This document shows positions 1 through 4,684 of a DNA stretch of 6,790 bases, piece by piece. The stretch lies in assembly GCA_020047775.1 (NCBI GenBank), contig JAIFNK010000209.1, forward strand, positions 1-6,790, read 5' to 3'. This DNA is from Akkermansia sp. Lineage in GTDB: Bacteria; Verrucomicrobiota; Verrucomicrobiia; Verrucomicrobiales; Akkermansiaceae. Numbering within the stretch: position 1 is the first letter of the stretch; the number at the start of each line of letters is the position of its first letter. The position numbers and the translations under genes are program-made. Below the pieces are notes generated by a model, which worked only from the letters and a program-made list of their open reading frames with translations, was not told the DNA's origin and did no database searches.

Positions 1-444
1 CGGAGCGCTTCCGACACGGATCTGTGGAAAGCCTTGGAAGCCGCCCACGCAGACCGCTTTGTGCGGGAGCTTCCGGATCAACTCGACACCAACGTCGGCG
101 AGCGCGGTGTGAAGCTCTCCGGAGGCGAAAAGCAGCGGATTTCGATCGCCCGGGCGCTGCTCAAGAACGCGCCGATCCTGCTGCTGGATGAAGCGACCGC
201 TTCGGTCGATTCGGAGACCGAGCGGCTGATTCAGGACGCCTTGGATCGCCTGATGGAAAACCGCACCGCCTTCGTCATCGCCCACCGGCTCTCGACGATC
301 CAGAACGCCGACCGGATCTATGTGTTGGAAAAGGGGAGAATCATCGAACAAGGCACCCACGGCGATCTTCTTTCCCAAGGCGGGAAATACGCGGAGCTGT
401 GCCGCACATCATTCCTCCTGCCGGAATCCCTGAAGGCGAATTGA
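1..444 (+). CDS. ABC exporter ATP-binding domain, C-terminal part (5' end outside window)
   Basis: The window opens inside this gene; 147 codons are open before the TGA stop. The visible protein is the second half of an ABC nucleotide-binding domain: signature motif LSGGEKQR at visible residues 39-46, Walker B ILLLDE at 59-64, D-loop SVD at 68-70, and switch histidine in IAHRLSTI (H95). The text around these motifs ([17 protein letters not shown]) is typical of the ABCB/MsbA class of exporters, where this domain is fused behind six membrane helices; that fusion is inferred because the N-terminal part is missing. It would hydrolyse ATP at the cytoplasmic face to drive export of a lipid, peptide or drug. 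The substrate cannot be told from this domain. The stop follows the NBD after a short tail, so the C-terminus is normal. A TTG at 34 is not a start; the frame is open to base 1. Confidence 0.95.
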   Translation, partial: RSASDTDLWKALEAAHADRFVRELPDQLDTNVGERGVKLSGGEKQRISIARALLKNAPILLLDEATASVDSETERLIQDALDRLMENRTAFVIAHRLSTIQNADRIYVLEKGRIIEQGTHGDLLSQGGKYAELCRTSFLLPESLKAN

Positions 445-510
445 TTTTTCCCGCTAGAAATCGCTTTCCACCATCCGCCGGCGTTGTCGTCCGATGCCAC
501 CCGCAGTTGA

Positions 511-592
511 CCGGCCTATCCGGTGCGAGGGAAACTCTCCGGACCGCCGATTCCCTTGGGGGCAACAAGACGTCCGCAACGGACCCCCGAGG
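511..592 (+). other. Predicted structured RNA element in the ABC-HAD gap
   Basis: The gap at 445-646 has no convincing gene but contains nested complementary segments. CCTTGGGG (554-561) pairs with CCCCGAGG (585-592) over 8 bp, and inside it GTCCG (572-576) pairs with CGGAC (580-584) around a CAA loop. Just upstream lie CCGG (511-514)/CCGG (520-523) and GAG/CTC around a GGAAA loop (near 528-538). Such stacked stems could be a terminator region for the ABC transcript, a 5' leader structure for the HAD gene at 647, or a small RNA. No U-tract follows the main stem, and I recognise no known riboswitch family. The frame of the HAD gene is open back to an ATG at 494, but the 51 extra residues look like non-coding translation. 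Confidence 0.4.
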
Positions 593-646
593 AAACTTGG
601 ATTTCCGCCTTGTCGTATCGGTTCGCGATTGTTTGCCTGCCCACCC

Positions 647-1528
647 ATGGCCGCCACCCAGAATACCATCGCACTGGTTTACGATTACGACCAGACGCTC
701 AGCCCGCGCTACATGCAGGACGACGTGGTGTTCCCCGAGTTTGGAATCGATCCCGCGCAGTTCTGGGCGAAGTGCAACTCGCTCGTCCACGACCAGAAAT
801 GGGACGGCGAGCTCGCCTACATGAAGTGCCTGCTCGACTACCTTGGCATGGACAATGTCACCAACGCCCGCCTTACCGAGCTCGGTGCCGGGCTCAACTT
901 CTTCCCCGGACTCCCCGAGCTCTTCGAAGCCCTGCCGAAGGCCGCGCTGCGTCCGGAACACGACGCCGCCGGAATCAAAATCGAGCACTACATCATTTCC
1001 TCCGGCCTCAAGGCCCTGCTCGACGGCTCACGCCTCAAACCCTACGTCAAAGCCATGTTCGGCTGCGAATTCGGCGAAGATGCCGAGGGCCGCATCAGCT
1101 TCCCCAAGCGTGCGATCTCCCACACCACCAAAACCCAGTTCCTCTTCCGCATCAACAAAGGCATGCTCGGTTACGACCAGGACGTGAACGACCACATGCC
1201 CCCCGACCAGCGCCCCATCCCCTTTGAAAACATGGTCTATGTCGGCGACGGCCCGACCGATGTTCCCTGCTTCACCGTCATGATGAGAAATGGAGGCCAG
1301 GGCATCGCTGTTTACAATCCCGAGGACGCCACCGGCCGCTCCTTCCGGAAATGTTTCCAACTCTCCACCCACGCCGGCCGCGTGAAGCACATCGCCCCCG
1401 CCGACTACCGCCAAGGCTCGCACCTCTGGCTCCTCCTTCAGGAAATGGTCACCGAAACCGCCGACCGCATCCTCCGCCGCCGCTCCGAGGAGCGCGACAA
1501 TGCCACGGTCGCCGCGCCGACATTCTAA
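647..1528 (+). CDS. HAD-superfamily hydrolase, phosphatase-like (HAD-IB type)
   Basis: A 293-residue cytoplasmic protein with all four HAD motifs. Motif I is YDYDQTL, with nucleophile D13 and acid D15. Motif II is SSG (118-120). The motif III lysine is probably K162, in HTTKTQ. Motif IV is GDGPTDVP (200-207) with D201 and D205, which hold the magnesium ion. The roughly 100 residues between motifs I and II, including [10 protein letters not shown], would form a C1 cap. The motifs predict a phosphoaspartate mechanism acting on a small phosphorylated metabolite; spacing resembles phosphoserine-phosphatase-like members, but the substrate is unknown. The ATG at 647 is chosen because homologous-looking sequence begins a few residues before motif I; the ATG at 494 would add 51 unlikely residues. 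No Shine-Dalgarno precedes 647. The gene stands alone, 202 bp after the ABC gene, and is followed at once by a hairpin. Confidence 0.9.
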   Translation: MAATQNTIALVYDYDQTLSPRYMQDDVVFPEFGIDPAQFWAKCNSLVHDQKWDGELAYMKCLLDYLGMDNVTNARLTELGAGLNFFPGLPELFEALPKAALRPEHDAAGIKIEHYIISSGLKALLDGSRLKPYVKAMFGCEFGEDAEGRISFPKRAISHTTKTQFLFRINKGMLGYDQDVNDHMPPDQRPIPFENMVYVGDGPTDVPCFTVMMRNGGQGIAVYNPEDATGRSFRKCFQLSTHAGRVKHIAPADYRQGSHLWLLLQEMVTETADRILRRRSEERDNATVAAPTF

Positions 1529-1534
1529 CCCACA

Positions 1535-1556
1535 TGATCGGGGAGCCCCTCGATCA
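1535..1556 (+). terminator. Hairpin after the HAD gene, probable terminator
   Basis: TGATCGGGG, loop AGCC, CCTCGATCA starts 7 nt after the HAD stop codon and forms a 9-bp stem (one G-T pair). The position is that of an intrinsic terminator, but no T-run follows, so it may instead work with Rho or protect the 3' end of the mRNA. The rest of the gap to menD (1557-1751) shows no gene or clear signal. Confidence 0.5.
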
Positions 1557-1751
1557 GCCCCAAAACCCGCCCGGCATGGCCGTCGCACCCTCGTTGCGGA
1601 TGCGTTGTAATTTTCCGAAAATCCCCGGAGTAGCCGCCCTTTTCGCGCCCGGATCGGGAGGTCGCACGGTTTTGGTTTCGCACTCCGCGAGGGTCCTCCC
1701 CGCGAAACTCGTTTCTGTTGAGTGAAAGCGGAAGAATTGATGATCACGCGC

Positions 1752-1781
1752 TTGGACATTCCGCGCCGGCTGCGCTAGCAC
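1752..1781 (+). promoter_or_regulatory. Candidate menD promoter placing the transcript start at the GTG
   Basis: TTGGAC (1752-1757) and TAGCAC (1776-1781) are separated by 18 bp, resembling sigma-70 type -35 and -10 boxes. The -10 candidate ends 7 nt before the menD GTG, so transcription from it would begin at or next to the start codon and give a leaderless mRNA. The match to consensus is partial. It rests only on spacing, partial consensus and the absence of a ribosome-binding site. Confidence 0.3.
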
Positions 1782-1788
1782 CACCGGC

Positions 1789-3354
1789 GTGAATTCATGG
1801 TACCCAGCGGTCGAAGTGGTGAAAAGTTGTCTCAAGGCGGGCGTCGGCGAGTTCGTCGTCTGTGCCGGGGCGCGGAATGCGGCATTGCTCGAAGCGCTGG
1901 CGCGGGCGGAAGCGGCGGGGTTGGTGCGCGTCTGGCGGCATTTTGAGGAGCGCAGCGCAGGGTTTTTCGCGCTCGGGCGGACGATGGAAACCGCGCAACC
2001 GTGCGCCGTGATCACCACCAGTGGCACGGCGGTGGCGGAGCTTTTACCGGCGGTGATCGAGGCGCATTACCAGGGCCGCCCGTTAGTGGCGATCACCGCG
2101 GACCGTCCCGCGGCGTTTCGCAGGACCGGTGCGCCGCAGACCATTGAGCAGCCGGGGATTTTTGGAAATCACGCGTGGCGGGGGACATTCGCCGATTGGG
2201 ATGGAAACCAGCCGCTGCACCTGAACGTCGAGTTCGAAGAAGCCTTCGAGGCCGGCGATCAAAATTTCGCGGGCGAAGCGCTCGGGGAATTCCAGCCAGT
2301 GAAGGAGCGGCTCAACGTCGCCGCGCTCGCCCGCTGGCTGCGCGAAGGGCACTCCCAAGGCATCGTCGTGCTGGTCGGTGGGCTGGAACCAGACGAGCGT
2401 GAAGACGTCTTCCATTTCTGCCAGGATCTCGGCGCTCCGGTCCTCGCCGAGGCGACCAGCGGCCTTCGCGAGGCGCTGCAATCGCTCGCCATCCACGATG
2501 CCGACCGCGTTTTAAAATCCCGCCCGCCGGGGAAAATTCTCCGCCTCGGCGAGGTTCCCAGCGGCCGTTTTTGGCGCGATCTCGAAGAACTTCCGCAAGT
2601 GTCCGTTTGGTCCGTCTGCCGCAACGGCCTGCCCGGCCTTGCGCGGGAATCCGGTGTCGTCCGTGGCCAGTTGGACCGCGTGATCCAGGCGCTCGGGCCC
2701 ATCGAACTCGCTGACGACGCGCTCGACTACCTGACCGGCGCCGGGAGCCGCGCGGTGAAAATCGACGAGTTGTTGGAAATCTATCCGGACAGCGAGCCCG
2801 CGCTGCTCCGCACGTTATCGCACTACGCCTCGATCGGTGGCGGGCTTTTCCTTGGCAACAGCATGCCGATCCGCGAGTGGAATCTTTTTGCCCAATGGCT
2901 GCGCCCGGTCCCGTCCGTCCGCGCGAACCGCGGCGCGAACGGCATTGACGGGCAGGTCAGCACCTGGCTCGGCTGGTCCGCCGATGTCAGCGAGACGTGG
3001 GCCGTCGTCGGCGATCTCACCGCGCTTTACGATCTGGCAGCCCAATTCGTGCTCGAACAAATCCACTGCCAAGGCCGGGTGCTCGCCGTCATCAACAACG
3101 GCGGCGGGAAAATCTTCGAACGCCTGCCGCGCCTCCAGTCGATGAGTCCGCGCGCCATCGAGTGGATGACCAACCCCCAATCGGCGGATCTATCCGGCGT
3201 CGCGACCCTCTGGGGCATGGACCATCTCCGCATCCGCACGGTGGATGATTTCGACAAATTCGCGGCCGGGGAAAAGACCCTGCTGCTGGAAATCGTCCCC
3301 GATGCCGCCCAGACCCGTGCTTTCTGGGCGGCGTGGGACCGCATCGCCCATTGA
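1789..3354 (+). CDS. menD: MenD: SEPHCHC synthase of menaquinone biosynthesis
   Basis: A 521-residue thiamine-diphosphate enzyme, slightly shorter than E. coli MenD (556). MenD condenses isochorismate with 2-oxoglutarate, releasing CO2, to give 2-succinyl-5-enolpyruvyl-6-hydroxy-3-cyclohexene-1-carboxylate. Landmarks in order: the catalytic glutamate region HFEERS (E54, matching E. coli E55), SGTAVAELLPAVIEA (78-92), TADRP (103-107), GAPQTIEQPGIF (114-125), GNSMP (356-360), NRGANGIDG (380-388), and the ThDP/Mg motif from GDL (408-410) to NN (436-437) with GGGKIF after it. The usual PGSR at the substrate site reads AGAR (26-29): the arginine is kept, while the proline and serine are replaced. 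The GTG at 1789 gives the expected N-terminus; a nearby ATG is out of frame. No ribosome-binding site is visible. No other men gene is in the window, so the pathway is not clustered here. Confidence 0.95.
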   Translation: MNSWYPAVEVVKSCLKAGVGEFVVCAGARNAALLEALARAEAAGLVRVWRHFEERSAGFFALGRTMETAQPCAVITTSGTAVAELLPAVIEAHYQGRPLVAITADRPAAFRRTGAPQTIEQPGIFGNHAWRGTFADWDGNQPLHLNVEFEEAFEAGDQNFAGEALGEFQPVKERLNVAALARWLREGHSQGIVVLVGGLEPDEREDVFHFCQDLGAPVLAEATSGLREALQSLAIHDADRVLKSRPPGKILRLGEVPSGRFWRDLEELPQVSVWSVCRNGLPGLARESGVVRGQLDRVIQALGPIELADDALDYLTGAGSRAVKIDELLEIYPDSEPALLRTLSHYASIGGGLFLGNSMPIREWNLFAQWLRPVPSVRANRGANGIDGQVSTWLGWSADVSETWAVVGDLTALYDLAAQFVLEQIHCQGRVLAVINNGGGKIFERLPRLQSMSPRAIEWMTNPQSADLSGVATLWGMDHLRIRTVDDFDKFAAGEKTLLLEIVPDAAQTRAFWAAWDRIAH

Positions 3355-3370
3355 AAAATCGAAATCCTTC

Positions 3371-3390
3371 CCTTGCCAAGCCCGGCAAGG
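3371..3390 (+). terminator. Hairpin after menD, probable terminator
   Basis: CCTTGCC (3371-3377), loop AAGCCC, GGCAAGG (3384-3390): a perfect 7-bp stem 16 nt after the menD stop and 34 nt before the tRNA. No T-run follows, as with the hairpin after the HAD gene at 1535. It probably ends the menD transcript before the tRNA gene. Confidence 0.5.
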
Positions 3391-3424
3391 CCCGTTACCC
3401 ATTCCGCCTCAGCGCAAGCGCACT

Positions 3425-3499
3425 GGTCCCGTGGTCCAATGGATAGGACGATGGCCTCCGAAGCCGTAGGTAGTGGTTCGATTCCACTCGGGACCACCA
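3425..3499 (+). tRNA. tRNA-Arg, anticodon CCG, with encoded CCA
   Basis: A full cloverleaf can be drawn. The acceptor stem is GGTCCCG (3425-3431) with CGGGACC (3489-3495). The D arm is GTCC/GGAC around AATGGATA. The anticodon arm is ATGGC/GCCGT around CTCCGAA, with anticodon CCG at 3458-3460, which reads the arginine codon CGG. The T arm is AGTGG/CCACT around TTCGATT. Discriminator A3496 is followed by a genomic CCA (3497-3499). The variable loop is short (AGGT). All stems pair, apart from one allowed T-G pair in the anticodon stem. Confidence 0.97.
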
Positions 3500-3507
3500 G
3501 CCGTAAC

Positions 3508-3534
3508 TGCTTGGTAATTAAATAATTACAAGCA
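3508..3534. repeat. AT-rich inverted repeat just downstream of tRNA-Arg
   Basis: TGCTT (3508-3512) and GTAATT (3514-3519) pair with AATTAC (3524-3529) and AAGCA (3530-3534) around an AAAT loop, an 11-bp stem with one bulged G. It lies 9 nt after the tRNA CCA end and is much richer in A+T than its surroundings. It could end the tRNA transcript, although no T-run follows on the + strand, or mark a recombination junction. The - strand stop codon of the remnant at 3526-3670 lies inside it. Confidence 0.45.
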
Positions 3535-3670
3535 CAAAATCGCCTCGATGTCTTCCCGGACTTCGCCCAGGCGGTCGCGGCGACGCGTGAGGCAGACAAC
3601 GTCGAGCGCCCCAGCCTGCGGCTTTGGGAGCGGGATCGATGCACTCGGCGCGGGTTTCGGCTTCGTTTAT
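3526..3670 (-). pseudogene. Remnant of type I restriction subunit HsdR N-terminus, joined out of frame to a second coding-like tail
   Basis: Read on the - strand from 3670, the sequence gives NEAETRAECIDPAPKAAGW, very close to the opening of many type I HsdR proteins as I remember them (NEAETRAEHIDPALKAAGW). HsdR is the ATP-driven translocase and endonuclease subunit, normally around 800-1,000 residues. Here the codon where Met would stand is ATA, and after about 21 codons the recognisable text stops. Near 3610 the reading moves into another frame that runs ALDVVCLTRRRDRLGEVRE... to TAA at 3526-3528. The tail has a protein-like, charged, helix-prone composition, but I cannot name it. No HsdR motor or nuclease motif survives. 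A small functional protein is unlikely given the frame change and missing start. The HsdR assignment is by recognition, not by search. Confidence 0.55.
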
Positions 3671-3680
3671 GATGGGTGGG

Positions 3681-3761
3681 TGACGGGATTGACGGGATTG
3701 ACGCCAAGAGTCGTGTCAATAGCGTCAACCGTGTCATCTCGGTCACTACTGTCATCATGAC
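3681..3761. repeat. 9-bp periodic TGAC / GTCA array
   Basis: TGAC occurs at 3681, 3690 and 3699, exactly 9 bp apart; the first two units are both TGACGGGAT. After a 16-bp step, its reverse complement GTCA occurs at 3715, 3724, 3733, 3742 and 3751, again exactly 9 bp apart, with a different 5-bp filler each time. The last copy forms a small palindrome with TGAC at 3758 (GTCAT-C-ATGAC). The array therefore consists of two opposed blocks of short direct repeats. It sits between the hsdS-like and hsdR-like remnants, where a spacer would lie in an intact locus. It could be a decayed minisatellite, protein-binding iterons, or a regulatory spacer. Confidence 0.8.
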
Positions 3762-3780
3762 GGCTGCTGGCAAGTTCATC

Positions 3781-3858
3781 TCACAACTCCCCGCTGAAGG
3801 CTTGATGAAGCTGGGATTTTTCCAACGCCTCCAGCGCGGCGGGCTTTTGCTGGTGATT
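3781..3858 (-). pseudogene. Remnant of the C-terminus of a type I specificity subunit (HsdS)
   Basis: Read on the - strand, 25 codons ending in TGA at 3781-3783 give NHQQKPAAL followed by EALEKSQLHQAFSGEL. Endings of the form LxxSLLHQAFSGEL are characteristic of HsdS, the DNA-recognition subunit, where a coiled helix precedes a short tail. Upstream of about 3858 in this frame nothing HsdS-like is visible, and the - strand HAD gene ends at 3973, so a target-recognition domain cannot fit. It is best read as the last fragment of a deleted hsdS gene. It stands in the right order and strand to precede the hsdR-like remnant (stop at 3781, hsdR start at 3670). Recognition is from a short motif only. 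Confidence 0.5.
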
Positions 3859-3931
3859 GCGGCGGAAATGTCGATGCCTCCACGGAAAACGAACCCAAGA
3901 GGCCCCATCCCGTCTGCGGGTCAGCCTGTTT

Positions 3932-3954
3932 GCCGCTCCCGTCGAGGAGCCGGC
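3932..3954 (-). terminator. Hairpin downstream of the - strand HAD hydrolase
   Basis: On the - strand GCC, a bulged G, then GCTCC pair with GGAGC and GGC around a TCGACG loop, 8 bp in all, starting about 19 nt after the stop codon of the HAD gene. No clear T-run follows. Its position fits a transcript end, but it could be chance in GC-rich DNA. Confidence 0.35.
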
Positions 3955-3972
3955 TTCCGCCCGTGCGAACTC

Positions 3973-4590
3973 CTAGCAGCCGGACGAAACCAGCGGGCAG
4001 GGAATCGCGACCACCTGCATGCCGGCCCGTTGCGCCGCGAGGATGCCGGCCGGGGCGTCTTCCAGCGCCAGGCACTTCGCCGGATCCACACCTAGCAATT
4101 TCGCGGCTTTGAGAAAAATATCAGGTGCGGGTTTTCCATCGACCACGTCATCGGCGGTCACCACCTCGTCGAACCAATCCGACACGCCGACGATCTTGAG
4201 CGTCTTCTCGATCACCATGCGCGAGCCGCCGGTTGCGATCGCCAGCGGCATCTTGCCACGGAGACCTTCGGCGAATTCGGCCACTTCCTCGATCAGTGTC
4301 ACCATGTTCAGCCGCTTCAGGAATGCCTCCCGCTTGGCCATCGCCACCTTCGCCGGATCGAGCATCAAATCGTATTTGTCATTGAGCTCCACGACGATGT
4401 CCTTCGTCGGCCGGCCACCCATGGCGAAAAACACATCCTCCTTGAATACACCGTGGGCTCCGTAGAGTGCCAGTGCCTCACACCAGGCGTCGAAATGAGC
4501 GGGCATCGAGTCAACGAGCGTGCCGTCACAATCGAAAATCACCGCGTCAAAACCAATCGAGGGGAACAAAAAGGGACCGATGCTTGCCAT
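3973..4590 (-). CDS. HAD-IA hydrolase, beta-phosphoglucomutase/YqaB-like
   Basis: A 205-residue cytoplasmic protein with a full HAD set: motif I FDCDGTLVDS (nucleophile D20, acid D22), motif II threonine T120 in ATGGS, motif III lysine K153 in KPAP, motif IV LEDAPAG with E177 and D178. The alpha-helical cap between motifs I and II, containing GGRPTKDIVVELN, resembles the beta-phosphoglucomutase and YqaB (fructose-1-phosphate phosphatase) subfamily. It probably removes or moves a phosphate on a sugar phosphate; phosphatase and mutase cannot be separated here. The ATG at 4590 starts 14 residues before the first core strand, as expected; a GTG at 4656 would add 22 residues and cross the dyad at 4648-4664. 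No Shine-Dalgarno is visible. It lies 94 bp downstream of the UGPase gene on the same strand. Confidence 0.9.
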   Translation of the reverse strand: MASIGPFLFPSIGFDAVIFDCDGTLVDSMPAHFDAWCEALALYGAHGVFKEDVFFAMGGRPTKDIVVELNDKYDLMLDPAKVAMAKREAFLKRLNMVTLIEEVAEFAEGLRGKMPLAIATGGSRMVIEKTLKIVGVSDWFDEVVTADDVVDGKPAPDIFLKAAKLLGVDPAKCLALEDAPAGILAAQRAGMQVVAIPCPLVSSGC

Positions 4591-4647
4591 ATGGCCGCAC
4601 GGCTTATGCACAGGAACGCGGCTTGGCAAGAGCCGTCGTTGGAAAAT

Positions 4648-4664
4648 TTGCGACACTGTCGCAA
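4648..4664 (-). terminator. 17-bp perfect dyad between UGPase and HAD genes: probable UGPase terminator
   Basis: TTGCGACA-C-TGTCGCAA on the + strand is a perfect inverted repeat with a single central base. On the - strand it folds into a 7-bp stem with an AGT triloop, followed directly by ATTTTCC, and begins 20 nt after the UGPase stop codon. That is the usual place and form of an intrinsic terminator. The same symmetry would suit an operator for a dimeric repressor controlling the HAD gene, whose ATG is 57 bp further on. I favour the terminator because of the T-run. Confidence 0.5.
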
Positions 4665-4684
4665 GAGTGCCGAAATGGTCACCG

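Noticed and set aside
511..612. Possible cobalamin riboswitch or RNase P RNA (words such as CCGGTGCGA, CCGCAACGGA and GAGGAAACTT)
   Set aside because: The words are not in the right order or spacing, no B12-box is present, and the region is too short for RNase P RNA.
494..646. N-terminal extension of the HAD gene from an ATG at 494
   Set aside because: The 51 residues have no family resemblance and overlap the predicted RNA structure; the ATG at 647 sits just before motif I as expected.
1028..1759. Long - strand open frame opposite the HAD gene
   Set aside because: It is antisense to a gene with clear motifs, has repetitive Gly/Ala/Val/Glu content typical of antisense of GC-rich genes, and shows no family features.
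3636..3654. Partial copy of the tRNA-Arg 3' end (TCGATGCACTCGG against TCGATTCCACTCGG) as an attachment-site repeat
   Set aside because: The match is short and gapped, and the same bases encode the conserved ECIDPA part of the hsdR remnant, so it is probably chance.
3681..3761. CRISPR array
   Set aside because: The repeated core is only 4 bp on a 9-bp step, far below CRISPR repeat and spacer sizes, and no cas gene is near.
3027..3908. 293-codon - strand open frame across menD's end, the tRNA and the gene-free stretch
   Set aside because: It runs antisense to menD and through the tRNA; its composition is rich in Arg, Ser and Pro with no motif, and the recognisable HsdS/HsdR text lies in other frames.
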